A stretch of 64,000 nucleotides of DNA from NCBI GenBank assembly GCA_014905825.1, contig JACGCN010000010.1:1-64000 (forward strand). Direction: 5' to 3'. Each line of letters starts with the position of its first letter. Positions within the stretch are counted from its first letter, which is position 1. The DNA comes from Lyophyllum atratum. Its lineage: Eukaryota; Basidiomycota; Agaricomycetes; Agaricales; Lyophyllaceae. Below the pieces are notes generated by a model that was not told the origin of the DNA, searched no databases, and saw only the letters and a program-made list of their open reading frames with translations. The position numbers and the translations under genes were made by a program. Below, one piece after another: positions 35,200-46,004 of this stretch.

Positions 35200-36954
35200 A
35201 TGAAGTATCTTATCGGAGATCTTCTACTCGTACAGAAGATCGAACAGGCGACCAATGAAGAGGTCCTTTCAGATCAAGAGAGAGATCGCGCCAGGTCTAT
35301 GCTCTCTGATATGGAGGCAGAATTTTCTCGCTTAGCTCAGGATGTCTCCCAATCCATCACGGAGCGTGAGGGGCTCGGGAAGGCTATACCGAAGTTTCGG
35401 CTCGCTCTCGCGCCTCACAAGCGTCTGCCGACTGAAGTCCTTTCTCAGATTTTTGTCTATGCTGCCGTTGCGGAGTCAATCACGTTTCCACCTCTTCTCA
35501 AAAGGGTACCGTGGGTGTTACGAAACGTTTGCTCTAAATGGAGGAGGGTGGCGTTGAACGAAATCCGCCTTTGGAACAGATTCACCGTTTATGCGAATCC
35601 CGTCACCGCGAGATGGTACTCGAAATTCATACCCATCCTTAGGAACGTCTTGCCGCCCGCCGGATTGTTATCTATCACACTCAAGCAGCAAGAAGATCCA
35701 GACTCGTCGCCTATCGCTGTCATTGACACACTCATCGTGCCGAATCTTTCACGCGCGAAGGAGCTGGATCTCGCAATCTCTCAATCCTCATTGCAGCACC
35801 TTATCACCACTCAATCCGACTCGCTCATCCCACTTGAATCTCTGAGCTTAGACCTCTTGAAAGTGGACGACGTCGATGAACTCAGGCATCAGTGCGCCAA
35901 TTCTGTCATTTTCCGGAATGCCAGAAATATCCGAAGGCTAGAGCTCGGCTCGCTACCCTCGCCACCAGTCGTGGACATTATGACGAACTTTCCCCTTCCA
36001 TGGAATCAGCTCACATCACTTATCATCATGTCACTCAGGCCTTTTTCGCTCGTGGACCTGCGGCGCGTACTTCATGGATGCCATTCTTTGCAAAACCTCC
36101 AGGCAAGATTCCGTTACGCCAGCCATACCCCTCCCGCAGATCCATACGACGGTCCAATCTTACCCGACCTTCGGTATGTTGAGCTGCGTGGGGAAATTAT
36201 GCGCGGAGATTCGCTAATGAGCCTTTCACTGCCGTGGAAGCAGCTGAGATCCCTCAAGCTTAAATACCTCCGCGGTTCATGCCAAAGCATAGAACCCTAC
36301 AATATCCTCCGCAATTGCGCACAGATTGAAGAGCTTTCCCTTATACTTCAGAACGGCTCCTCGCCGTTGCCAGGTAGCCAAACAGGAATGTTTACGTTCT
36401 CGAGATTGACAACCCTCGACTTGGACATCAGCGAGACGCTCATTCTCGAAAATCTCATCGTGCCGGCGCTCACCTCGCTGCAACTGCACAGCGGAATAAG
36501 CGGCCCATCTCCACTGATCCACGCTTCTAACATGATTCTCCGATCTGGGTGTTCTCTGTCCAGCTTCAGTTACCATGCATGGTCAAAGAACGGCGATCTC
36601 CAAGCCTTGCATCGATTCCTTACCCTCGTCCCCTCGGCGAATGAACTGAAATTCGACGTCGTTCTCGTCCTACCGTGTATACAGAGCATCACGAGCGTCG
36701 ACGCTTTCCCGTGGCTTAAATACGTGTACTGCAGACTGCAAGCAACCACCATCGTACAGTTCGTGGAAGGTCTAGAGATTCGCGCGAAGTTCGCGACAGC
36801 GGGGTCCTCCAGGACAAGGCTGGATCGGGCAGTTGGTTCTATAAAGCCGCCGGAGGAAGTGGCATCTGGGTTGATTTATGATTTGAACTGCCGTCTGGGG
36901 CGAGTGAATGCCGAGTACGGGACAGAGTACATGATTCATGTCCCTCGGAGGTAG
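35200..36954 (+). CDS. F-box domain protein, single exon (584 aa)
   Basis: An uninterrupted 584-codon frame from ATG 35200. An N-terminal coiled coil (about residues 10-60, ERDRARSMLSDMEAEFSRL) precedes the F-box (LAPHKRLPTEVLSQIFVYAA...WVLRNVCSKWRRVAL, about residues 70-120). The rest, to about residue 560, is an irregular Leu-rich-repeat-like body (LRSLKLKYLRG, LTTLDLDISETLI). This is the common Agaricomycete F-box architecture, expected to act as a substrate adaptor of SCF ubiquitin ligases. Its paralogous fragment lies at 34117-34560. No defects were seen. Confidence 0.85.
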   Translation: MKYLIGDLLLVQKIEQATNEEVLSDQERDRARSMLSDMEAEFSRLAQDVSQSITEREGLGKAIPKFRLALAPHKRLPTEVLSQIFVYAAVAESITFPPLLKRVPWVLRNVCSKWRRVALNEIRLWNRFTVYANPVTARWYSKFIPILRNVLPPAGLLSITLKQQEDPDSSPIAVIDTLIVPNLSRAKELDLAISQSSLQHLITTQSDSLIPLESLSLDLLKVDDVDELRHQCANSVIFRNARNIRRLELGSLPSPPVVDIMTNFPLPWNQLTSLIIMSLRPFSLVDLRRVLHGCHSLQNLQARFRYASHTPPADPYDGPILPDLRYVELRGEIMRGDSLMSLSLPWKQLRSLKLKYLRGSCQSIEPYNILRNCAQIEELSLILQNGSSPLPGSQTGMFTFSRLTTLDLDISETLILENLIVPALTSLQLHSGISGPSPLIHASNMILRSGCSLSSFSYHAWSKNGDLQALHRFLTLVPSANELKFDVVLVLPCIQSITSVDAFPWLKYVYCRLQATTIVQFVEGLEIRAKFATAGSSRTRLDRAVGSIKPPEEVASGLIYDLNCRLGRVNAEYGTEYMIHVPRR

Positions 36955-36957
36955 CAT

Positions 36958-37518
36958 GCTGGTCAGGTTTCTAGCTTATATAGCAATGTGTTGATATTTT
37001 GAGCGCACATTGATACTACTCGAGCCAGCAGTCACTGAAAGGGCTCTTGACCTGAAGCATGGATACATCGTTTGAGGACATGGCGCTTACAGCGCGAACT
37101 CTCTCGCTCGAATAGGGAGGTGTGGCGGGACCATGTCAAGCGGCGGTTTTTGTTGATCTTTGCTGAAGACAACGACGGATCCGTCTGCCTCTACTACATA
37201 TGAACGTTCTCATGCTCTTCATAGCTACATAACATGGTTCTGTTAACAGATCGGTCTCCGCAGCTATCGCATCCCGCGCCGTGGCCATACTTTCGATACC
37301 CCGAATCCTCGATTACCAGGCTTCGCCGAAGCTTCCCCCAGTCTGTATCCGCACTCAAGCCTCTTATGCAGGAGAACTCACTGAACGTTATCTGATGAGA
37401 TTTGATATACGCGCTCAGCATCCTCGACTTTCTTGTTGACTATTTTAGCTAGCGAAGGCCTTTGATTACCGACAAGGTTTTATTTCAATGAATACTGCCT
37501 CAACAGCATAAGACTACC
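36958..37518. other. Intergenic, nothing recognised
   Basis: A short F-box-like echo (SNREVWRDHVKRR-type reading near 37110) may be decayed sequence. No gene is supported. Confidence 0.35.
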
Positions 37519-38496
37519 CTACTTCGGCATCCACAAGTCCTTGTTCGCTCTGACATAGTCAACGAGACGTCGCTTCCCTACCACCTTCACCTCTCCTTGG
37601 AAGAACTTCTCCTCGCGTCCCATAGCACTGAGTTTCTCCAAATGTAACAAGAGCTCAGCAATCGGCCTGTGCATTCCGTTCGCCGTCTGCATATCAATGT
37701 ATTCCTGATCCGTGAGTTGCTTATGGGTTATCTCTCGCCCAAGAACGTCACTGAAAACCGCCGCCGCCTTCGAAAAACGTAGCGCATGAGTACGACAGAC
37801 CCGTTGAAAACCAGAAAGGAATGACCATTACCTCGGCGTAGCTCAGGAGTTCTGGCCCAACGATTATATGGTGGGTATTATGACTCTTCTCGTCGACGAG
37901 GGCACTAAAAGCGACGTCGGCGATATCTTCAACTGTTACGAAGGCGACGCGACCATCCCCAGTAGCAGACTTGATGACATTCTCATCGCGTATACCATTC
38001 AAGAAGTATGGCCAATTCGCAAAGTTATCTAGTCTTGCGATTGAGCGCCCTCAGACGAGAAAGGAAACCGAAAAACGGCAACTAACGTACCAGTGAACCA
38101 CGTCGGCCTCAAAACGCAATAATCCACTCCAAGCTCCGTGACGTACTTTTGCACAGCTCCCATCGCCGGCATACCCGTCTGCGTGCCCGTCTGCGTAGAG
38201 GTGATCAGGACAATCCGGTTCACCCCTTTCGCGATCGCGAGCTCGAGGAACGGTTTCACCACCCCCAGCATGTCCTGAACGTTCGGAAGAAGGACGTAGA
38301 TGCGGTCGATACTGGGGTCGGCTTGGAAGGGATTCTCGTGGGTAGAGGCATCGACCCAATCGAAGTGAACGCCCTTGAAGGGCTCTGGGACGGGTTTTGA
38401 GCGGGTGGTGAGGAGGACGGAGTGGTTGGCGTCGTGAAGGTGTTGGGCGAGGCATAGGCCAGTGCTGCCGGTTCCCCCGGTGATGAGGATCGTCAT
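37519..38496 (-). CDS. NmrA/EasG-type NAD(P)-binding protein (283 aa)
   Basis: Three exons: 38496-38091, 38028-37832 and 37767-37519, with introns of 62 and 64 nt in correct phase. The N-terminus has the Rossmann nucleotide-binding motif TILITGGTGSTGLCLAQHL (GxxGxxG). RIVLITSTQTG and VDYCVLRPTWF correspond to the atypical short-chain-dehydrogenase core. VTVEDIADVAFSAL is the usual later motif, and the C-terminal helix ends NKDLWMPK. Length and motifs match the group annotated as ergot-alkaloid-biosynthesis-like (agroclavine/festuclavine dehydrogenase-like) proteins. No other alkaloid gene is nearby, so a general NAD(P)H-dependent reductase role is safer. Confidence 0.8.
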
Positions 38497-38569
38497 TGGA
38501 TTGGAAGAGTAGTTGAACTGGATAATGGGAAGATTTAGCGGGACGATGACGACCTCGATATATGCTCAC

Positions 38570-39389
38570 GTTTTATATCTTTTTGGTGCTCTCTGCGCGT
38601 TCGTCAGCCATTAGAGGACGCGGAGGCACGGCCTGGTTCATGAATGGGGGAGACGAGGCATTATTGACCTGATGGAGATCACACACACGTTGATCGCACC
38701 GATAATCTTCACACATGATGATACATCCAGACTTCCGGTATCTGTTTGTCATCACCATGACCTCAGAAGTTCAAGGGCGCCGTTGCCGAAGACTGATCAT
38801 CCCCTCTCCAAGTGACGATCCCAGTGACGAGGCCCGTCGGCGCAGAGGTGATTGTTCATAGCATCCAAAAGAATATGCCATGCATACAGTTGTTCGAGAC
38901 TCAACCAACCTCCGAGATTCATCAGCAACGATGGGCCAGGTGACCGAAAGTTCTTCTGCGCATCGAGAGTCCGCAAAGTTGTCCGATGAGTAAATGCAGT
39001 TCGAATTTGTCATTAAACAGGTTGAAGGTCGTTTTACCAAACTGTCGGTAAAATTCTACGCTTCATATGGCATGTACCTCGCCAGCAGAACATACATCAT
39101 GCATAGCGTTTGGTCACCTTGGCTAACGAGGTTCGTACAATTCCGCCACCGTCGAAGAGCTATCGAAGCACATGCTTCCTCCTGACCAAAGAACCGGTCG
39201 AGTACATGAGCAAGCGGTGCAAGTGTTGGAATTACATCCGCCGATCCACCTGAGCATTATCAATCGCCAGCTGTAGGCGTCATGATGTATGATGCTAGGT
39301 AGAACGGTCCAAGCATCAGCGTCGGTCAATGGGATTTCGAGATATCGACGAACCCTGTAAGGCTTTCTTCAACGGCGTGTGCGCGACGA
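38570..39389. other. Non-coding, nothing recognised
   Basis: Only short unsupported frames are present between the NmrA-like gene and the duplicated segment. Confidence 0.4.
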
Positions 39390-39800
39390 ACGATCTGGGG
39401 AGATCGAGGTAGCAGCACGTACCTTCGATCTCGTAGGGCCGTCGTTTCCGTTGAACCAACCCCGCCCGCGACGTCGACCATGTCCACCTGCCGTGAGCGT
39501 CGCTTTCCTTCACGTAGCATAGCGCTTCGTCGTTCTGCAGTTTAGCGTTTCGTTGGCCGATTGTATGCGTGAAAGAAGGCCCGTGAGGGTTGAGCGGTGG
39601 AGTCGACGATGTACACGGCGACGGGGCTGTAGGAAAGGAGGACGGAGGGAGAGGCGAGGACCGACGTGTACGCGACCGACTGATCTTGGGAGATCGAGAT
39701 CGTTGATGTATCGAGGTGCGACGTTGAACGAGGTGCCTGTGTTGAAAGTGAAATGAGAAGATGTTGACGAGGAGGGGTAGAGCATCCGTACCTTATAATG

Positions 39801-39827
39801 GAGAGGCGCAATCTCTGCCAAATTGTT
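39801..39827 (+). repeat. Left terminal inverted repeat
   Basis: TGGAGAGGCGCAATC, then T, CTGC, C, AAAT. The reverse complement of the right end differs at two positions in the first 24 bases. Confidence 0.93.
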
Positions 39828-40314
39828 TTTGTTTGTATATGTTGTCTCTCTCTGTATGATAGTCTCAGAGCAGGATAATCCAAATTTTGACCTAGCCACC
39901 GCCAGTATGGTCATGAAAAAGGCGCAAAACCTGTTTTTGAATGAAAGCGGAGGTTCTGTTCTAATCAAATCCTGATTTGGACATACCTGTTACAGAAACA
40001 TGTCACTACATACGAGACACTGACATCCTGAGAGAAGGTAGTCATGGTTTTTTCAGAACAATACCTGCTCATTGACGGGGAAATGCCATCTGAGCAAGAA
40101 TTGAGGCAATAGCTAAACCATGTGAAATTAAATCTGGGATGAGTTTTTGACGCGTCGAAAGGCGGTCATTTGATTACATAACACGCGCCAAATCGCGTCG
40201 CGTCCCACAAATTTTTCATTCTCACTACTTTCTGTCCGGCTCTACACTAATATGGCCGCCATATTCACTCTCTAATAACTCTAAAACATCTAATTATGAT
40301 CAAAAATCAATGCC

Positions 40315-43237
40315 ATGGCCCGAAGCTACATCAAAAAATCGAAACGACGCTCCGAGGGGCAGCGGCTCAGCCTCATCACAGCCCGGGAATCCTACACACA
40401 GCACCAGAACCTCATGAAGGGCCTGGAAACGGATGCATCAGCTGGGAAGGACATATTTCAGCAGGAATACAGGGAGAAACAGGTCGCACTATATGCTTGG
40501 AAGGCCAAGCAAGCAACAGCCGGGTACTGGAATGAGAGGCGGCGGTGCAGAAGGAAGGAGAAGGCAGAGGTGGCACGAAAGCTAGAGTTGAAGCGGCTGA
40601 AGAAGGAGAATCAGAGGTTGATGGTGGAGAATGACCGGTTGAAGAAGGATGCAGCACGGACCGAAGAGGATATCAAGCAAGTCCTCGATGACTTTTCTAC
40701 GAGGATCAAATCACTGATTGCAGAGAGAGATGGACTACGGCAAGAGAGAGCACGCCTAAAAAGGCGATGTGAAAGCCTGAAGAAGGTAGCTAAAAATATA
40801 AAGAAGCGCGGCGCTCAATTGGGTAAAGGTGTTTTCAAGATTACGCACCGCGGGGTTTACACGAAGCAAGCTCGCGGGCTCGCACGCTACCTTGCATCAG
40901 TTGGAACGGCGGAGAAGAACATTGGCACGGCAATAAGAAGGGTCGGGGAAGCGCTCGGCTTTGAAGTGGATCGCATCATGAGCACAAGAACCGTCCAGCG
41001 AGCTATTCTTGAGGACGGTGTGGCGGCCGACATTCAGCTAGGCTATGAAATGACAAAAAGCGATAGTAAGAAGTTTATCTATGCCCCCGACAATTTATTT
41101 CTTACCTCTTTCATCATTAGAGTTGACTTATAGTTCGGATTCGACGTCACACCGACATATTGAATATGAATCCCGATTTATTGCAGTCAAGGTCGTGGAC
41201 TTCACTCAGCCTGATGCTGAGCCACAATGGAAAACGCGCTCCCTCGGCATTGATACATCTGTCAATCACACCAGCGAAACACAGATCAACGGTCTCCGAA
41301 AGCGACTCACCGAGATTGCCGAAACTTTCAACAATAGTCCTCTTGCGAAACGCGAGAACCTCCATTTCTGCCCTGACGACTTTGTCTATCAACTGATTGG
41401 AACGAGCGGTGATCATGCGGCAGATCAGAAGAAGAGCCATAGGATTCTGAGTGAATGGAAGGTAGATGTCGTTCTCCGGCGTCTGGGTGAAGAGGCTATT
41501 TTTGGGCTGCCGGCAACTCGTGTCGTGGCGTACCTTCTCCCGTTCAAGCTTCGTCTCGTTGAGGAATTGGGCGGCTACGAGAAATGGGAGAAGCTGAGCG
41601 ACGATGAAAAGGCAGAGTTGGATGCAAAGGTGGTTCGACAAATCGGCCTGGAGGTTTTTGAAACGCTCTCGAAGCCAGATCAAGAAAAACTCACGCGATG
41701 TATTCGTACTGGGTGCTGCATGCACAAAGACCTCAACACGTTCAAGGCTGGCGATAAAGCACTGCAGGACTTCTGGATTTCGCACGGAAAGACCCCTCCA
41801 GTCCTTCTAGCAAACAAGGATAACACTGCTGTCCTCACGGGCTGTGTTGATCCGTCGAACCCAACACCTGCAGAAAAACGCGCAGCAGAGGTTTCGAAAC
41901 GTGGTGCGAGCCATGCTACAATGCTCGGCGGCCTAATCTGTCGCAATAAGGACAAGAAGAAAGGGCAGCAAGACACGTACAATTTTTTCATGGAGGTTCA
42001 CGTCGGCGAACACATTCCCTACCCCGATGTCAGCAACACACGATACGGCTCCCACGGAGAAGCATCTGCGGTCCTCGTGGTATACCGTGAGGAGTTCGTC
42101 GCCTTCATGGAGTTCGTTCGTGATGGGAAGGACAAGCCTGGATTAACGAACATTGAGAAGAACTTTGTTGCGGCATTGAAAGACGCACCCACCTTTGTTG
42201 AACTTTGTGTCCTCGCCATGTACTGCATCTGCGTCTCTCGTCCCTTCATGCAGCATGTCCGGAGTCACAACAATCTCGTACACCTGGGTCCGTTCTTCCA
42301 GAAGAAAGCAGCCTTTCTCCTTTCAGTCGCGTCAGAACCATCATTGTGGACCTCTCAAGATTCATCTCACACGCCGAGCACCCTTGATGGAAAGAAGTTG
42401 GATCCCTGGGGTCTGCGTGTCATGGAAGCCGTCCGGTTGCATGCTAAGAATCATCCTGATCTTGATGGCGCCCTGATAGCATTCCTCAAGGGTGCGCATG
42501 CGACATTCACCGAGCGCTTCTCCGAGGAGTTTGTCACGGGAGGAGCCCTCGATCAGCTTACCGCTGAAGAACGGGCGAAGCTCTTTTTTGCGTCGACCAA
42601 CGATGTTAACGAGGGAGCGCTCGGAAGTTGGCGGCTAGCACAGAGAAAGCGACCAAGTGAAACGATTCACAAATTCAATGCCGGCTTCGTCCCGAAGAGG
42701 AATGAAACAGAGGATTTTCGCCTCCAAAAGCTATATGGAGAAGACGACGACAAATATATACACAAGCTGGCAAGGACAAGGGATGCCGCTAAGCTCCAGA
42801 AGCAAATAAAAGACGCGCAGATACGCGCCGATGCAGAGAAAGTTGCCGAGAACCAGGAGAAAGAGGCCAAGAGGCAGGAGAAGCGGGACAATGATGCTGC
42901 AGCCATAGTCGAGACGGGGAAGCGTCTGGTCCTGGAAGATGCAGTGGTTGAGAGGCTGCAAAAAGACGATTTGAATCGCCAACTCGACTGGCATCGCGAG
43001 AACGAGATTAAATTCAAGGTCTTCAATCTGGGCACTGTCAAACCTATGGTCCCGCTCAAAAGCCATATGAAAACTAATCTGGAGCGTGTCAGGGAGCTCA
43101 AGAAGGCAGTCGAGAGGTACAAAGAGCTCCTCAAACGGGTAGGGGAGAGAGCGGAGGTGTTGGAGAGTGTCAACTCAGCGGGGATACCCAACGATGATTT
43201 GCTGTATACCTCAGATTATGAGGACAACCTTATCTAG
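40315..43237 (+). CDS. Transposase-like protein, 955 aa
   Basis: Two exons, 40315-41065 and 41121-43237, with a 55-nt intron (GTAAGA...TTAG). Splicing restores the strand KLTYSSDSTSHRHIEYE, which is broken in the unspliced frame. The N-terminal ~170 residues are basic coiled coil (KRLKKENQRLMVENDRLKK), followed by a helix-turn-helix-like part ending in STRTVQRAIL. The presumed catalytic part has SSDST (candidate Asp), TSGDHAADQKK, the Cys/His motif CCMHKDLNTFK, LLANKDNTAVL, and NTRYGSHGEA. The C-terminal ~150 residues are again coiled coil (EKEAKRQEKRDND). I recall this family from mushroom genomes as hypothetical proteins. It is not a KDZ, hAT or CACTA transposase by any motif I can see. The catalytic triad is inferred. 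Confidence 0.85.
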
Positions 43238-43428
43238 ACATATTTTAGGCCGTAGAAATAGTTCCTCCTAGTTTTTAGTGTACATATATCATCTATAACT
43301 ACGAAAGATACCTTACATTGCTTTATTCTATGCGCAGAACACGATATCGACGAATAAACGAAGTGAGAGGCAGGACGAGGTACAATTGCCACATTCACGG
43401 TGGCTGTGCGCTTAGTCATACTGTCAAA

Positions 43429-43455
43429 ACATTTCGCAGGGATTGCGCCTCTCCA
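43429..43455 (-). repeat. Right terminal inverted repeat
   Basis: Read on the minus strand it starts TGGAGAGGCGCAATC, then CCTGCGAAATG, matching the left end. Confidence 0.93.
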
Positions 43456-43764
43456 CTTATAATCATAGCCTCCCTCGCCTGTCTCAGTCTGTACCTCGTT
43501 ATCCTGTATTCCGAGCGTGTTCGCGTATGCGGCATGTTGAAGGTGCTATTGAGCATCAATGAGGTCAGATGAGCGCATACTCCTCAGAATGAAAAGAGGG
43601 CATATCGTATTCGTCGAGCGAGCCTTACAATCGGTTTCTGCATCGTGGCCGAGAGCCGCGCTGAGTCTGTGTGGACGGAACAATGCAAGAGGCCTGGATG
43701 TTGAAGTTGCCGTCAGAGCGCGAATAGGAATCAAGGCATCGAAACTCACCTGAACCGTCTTCGG

Positions 43765-44417
43765 TAAGGCATGTCACGAGTGCACTCGCGAGTTACTCAC
43801 ACCCGCGGCGGTGAGTACTCAGTCTACCACATGGCTTACTCAGATCCGCATGAGTATGTATACTCACCAGACCCGGACCCGCAAGTAAAAAACTTACGAG
43901 TAGTCGAGTACTTGCGGGTATCTAAACTTATAAGTACTTACAGGTAACTCATGAGTATATATAGTCAGAAAGGGAATGTCAATCATTATTTGCCTCATCA
44001 TCACTAAGAGTAACTGCATCAGTTGCCGGTTCCTTGCCGACAAGTCTTACAACTTTGCTTCACCTTGCTGGCAAACTCTTTTGAGTGGCCCAATTGATAT
44101 AATACCATAAGATCAGGTACTACAGCCATTCACCTCACTACCAGAAAGGTACCAAGGCATTTATTGGCATTTTACTATCCTACTGTCATTGTTTGGCACA
44201 GTTTGCATAGTCTTAGATAGAAATGAACACCTCGACAGTGTTATTGAAAATACTCATGAGTTTTTGAGGGAGTACTTGCAGCGTAAAAATTGCTACTCAG
44301 ACTCGCAGGGATCCGCGCTCACAAGTAACTGGGATTCGTAAGTAGGCGCACTCATGGGTATTCCCACGGATCAACTTGCATCGATCCGTGAGTTACTCGC
44401 ACTCGCGACATGCCTTA
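43765..44417 (+). mobile_element. 653-bp MITE with 8-bp target duplication
   Basis: The ends are TAAGGCATGTCACGAGTGC and, on the other strand, TAAGGCATGTCGCGAGTGC: 18 of 19 match. Flanked by the perfect direct repeat GTCTTCGG (43757-43764 and 44418-44425). The right duplication copy has the empty site CCGTCTTCAGTCGTC at about 50420. Inside both ends, many short GAGTA/TACTC and GAGTTACTC motifs form subterminal repeats. There is no coding capacity. The 8-bp duplication fits a non-autonomous hAT-type element. Confidence 0.92.
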
Positions 44418-44571
44418 GTCTTCGGTCGTCATATCCGTTTGCTCTGAGTGGCCGGGGCTTGCATACGATTATCGAAGTCGTCTGAGACCGATGTGCGGGG
44501 TCAATTGTGGATGAGAGCAGTGTGGATTGAGCGCGAGGTGTTGATCGACGACACAATCTAATCTTGTCAGT

Positions 44572-44585
44572 GTCACGGCCGTGAC
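44572..44585. promoter_or_regulatory. 14-bp palindrome upstream of TCF25 relic
   Basis: GTCACGGCCGTGAC, perfectly self-complementary, 40 bp upstream of the start codon at 44626. The same palindrome lies 40 bp upstream of the start in the other copy, despite drift around it. A candidate transcription-factor site, possibly serving both divergent genes. Confidence 0.5.
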
Positions 44586-44625
44586 TTCAGTGAGATCTTT
44601 CCCCATCTCTGTATCGTCATCAGCC

Positions 44626-44766
44626 ATGCCGCCTCGTCTCAACAAACGCCAGCAACGCGAACTCGAAGAGCTCGAAGCCATAGGCGGCCCATCAAAACTC
44701 GATGTTTCAACGTTTGAGGATGGGATACAAAATAGCCACGGTCCGGGTGGCGGATCGCTGGCTTGA
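44626..44766 (+). pseudogene. 5' fragment of TCF25/Rqc1-like gene
   Basis: Reads MPPRLNKRQQRELEELEAIG, matching the N-terminus of the gene at 50651. It diverges after about 25 codons and ends at a stop after 46 codons. None of the later exons follow. A truncated duplicate. Confidence 0.8.
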
Positions 44767-44848
44767 CAACTTGTCTCTTGTCAAGGACAACCACGATCGC
44801 AAACTCGCAAAAAGTCGACTATATATTCCTCAACCATGACCATGGTCA

Positions 44849-45267
44849 ATGGCTCCTATGAGAGGGTATAGCGACCTTGCCACGCTCGAGCCGGATGAAC
44901 GGGGGATCGTCGTATCCTCGCGCCCCTGTGAAGAAGATGGTACGTCTCTATCCTTTTATTTTTTCATCCCCTGTTGACATGCTTTCCCTCAGCTGAGCCG
45001 GAAGAATGGAGGGTCGAGGAATACGTGCAGGAGGGATGCATCGACCAAGAAGTCATTATAACTCAAGCCTTACGGCGGCATTTCGTCGGTGAGTTCGATT
45101 CACCATCTATTGTTTTGCCTTCTCTTCATTTCGGTTCTGCTCTCCTCCACGTTCTGCCAGCGTTTCGTTCTCGTGCCCACGTCTATTTTCATTATGTGGT
45201 TCATTGTCCAAGGCACATGGCTGACGACTTCGTGTTACTGCGAAATTCAGGCTCTGTAGGAATATGA
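44849..45267 (+). CDS. Possible small three-exon protein (97 aa)
   Basis: Exons 44849-44939, 44993-45088 and 45161-45267 join with consistent phases over introns of 53 and 72 nt (GTACGT...TCAG and GTGAGT...CCAG). The product starts MAPMRGYSDLATLEPDERG, with an acidic middle (EPEEWRVEEYVQEG). Family not recognised. Could equally be a relic of another duplicated gene. Confidence 0.35.
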
Positions 45268-46004
45268 CACACGTCCAGCGGCGACGCACGCTCGAAGGCG
45301 TGGGACGAGCGTGTGATCAAGGTTCCGCTCATCAAGTCGCGAATGCGTGCGCCCCTCAAGGAACCAAGCACCTCAAGAACGCTCTCACGGCCGAAACTCA
45401 AATGCCAATCGCACACCCTATCCTCAGCGCATCACTGACCGCACCTTCACCCTCCCCCTCACCCACCGAAACCTAATACTATTCCACGTACGTTGTGCTG
45501 CCAGAGTAAATGGCCGCGGTGTCGGGAGGAAATTTTGGGTCCACCACTTCATGTAGATGTTCGTGACAGGTCTCGATGATTCGTGCGGGAAGGGGAACCC
45601 CTGTGAGGTCCAGCACGAGGTCGGTACATCAAGTAATTGTAGGGCCGTTATGAATACCATGTTCACTATCGAACCCTTCCGAATCCTGGAGCCATTCGTT
45701 GTGTATTTGCGAGTTTGAAGGGTAGAGGGTCCGCCGACGTAGACACAATCGGCATGTGATACCCAGACCTCAAGACTCAATTTAAGACAGGTAACTGCTA
45801 TGGAGAAAACGCCATGTGTTATCGAGGAGGATATTGGCGTGGGACTTACAATGGGTTCGTGGATCTCTGAGTTGAGATGGATATTTTGCGAAACGCTATA
45901 GTCCGAAATTTGACGCGTGAATACCAGTAACTAAATGGCCGTTGTGATGAGTGATAAATGAGAGTCCTATGATGATAAGGAGTGTCGTGCGGAAAGTTGG
46001 GCCC
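45268..46004. other. Possible minus-strand gene fragment
   Basis: A minus-strand open segment at about 45775-45490 (SLEVWVSHADCVYVGG...IRKGSIVNMVF) can be joined upstream over a GTAAGT intron to a short segment near 45900-45850. No start or full model could be fixed and no family was recognised. Confidence 0.25.

Larger units (their letters stand above)
39801..43455 (+). mobile_element. Complete autonomous TIR DNA transposon, 3,655 bp
   Basis: Terminal inverted repeats begin TGGAGAGGCGCAATC at both ends. The match continues for about 30 bp with two substitutions and two single-base gaps. The element is flanked by direct copies of CTTATAA (39794-39800 and 43456-43462). The paralogous segment has the empty site TACCGTATAATCATAG at about 50115-50130. 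It contains one intact gene (40315-43237). Intact ends, an intact frame and a clean target duplication suggest recent activity. The superfamily is unassigned. Confidence 0.93.
39510..44432 (-). pseudogene. Divergent neighbour of TCF25, left copy, transposon-disrupted
   Basis: In the right copy, a minus-strand gene can be read from ATG 50436 (MTTEDGPG, then exon 50358-50258). The same start here is at 44432, but the MITE splits codons 4-5 of the first exon. The second exon has lost its GT donor (an ATATGC sequence replaces GTACGT). The 3,655-bp transposon separates the later exons, one of which reads NDEALCYVKESDAHGRWTW on the far side. The protein family was not recognised. Clearly non-functional in this copy. 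Confidence 0.45.
39390..44720 (+). repeat. Segmental duplication, left copy (interrupted)
   Basis: Sequence at 39390-39800, 43456-43764 and 44418-44715 is collinear with 49735-50735, estimated by eye at roughly 80-85% identity. The two gaps in collinearity correspond exactly to the transposon at 39801-43455 and the MITE at 43765-44417. Homology fades shortly after the start codon of the TCF25-like relic. Confidence 0.9.

Noticed and set aside
37519..38496. Ergot alkaloid cluster
   Set aside because: Only one EasG-like reductase is present; no prenyltransferase, P450 or other cluster gene lies nearby.
40315..43237. KDZ (Kyakuja-Dileera-Zisupton) transposase, because a TET/JBP gene is in the window
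   Set aside because: None of the KDZ sequence features I know are visible, and the target duplication is 7 bp. The link to TET/JBP is only by distance (36 kb).
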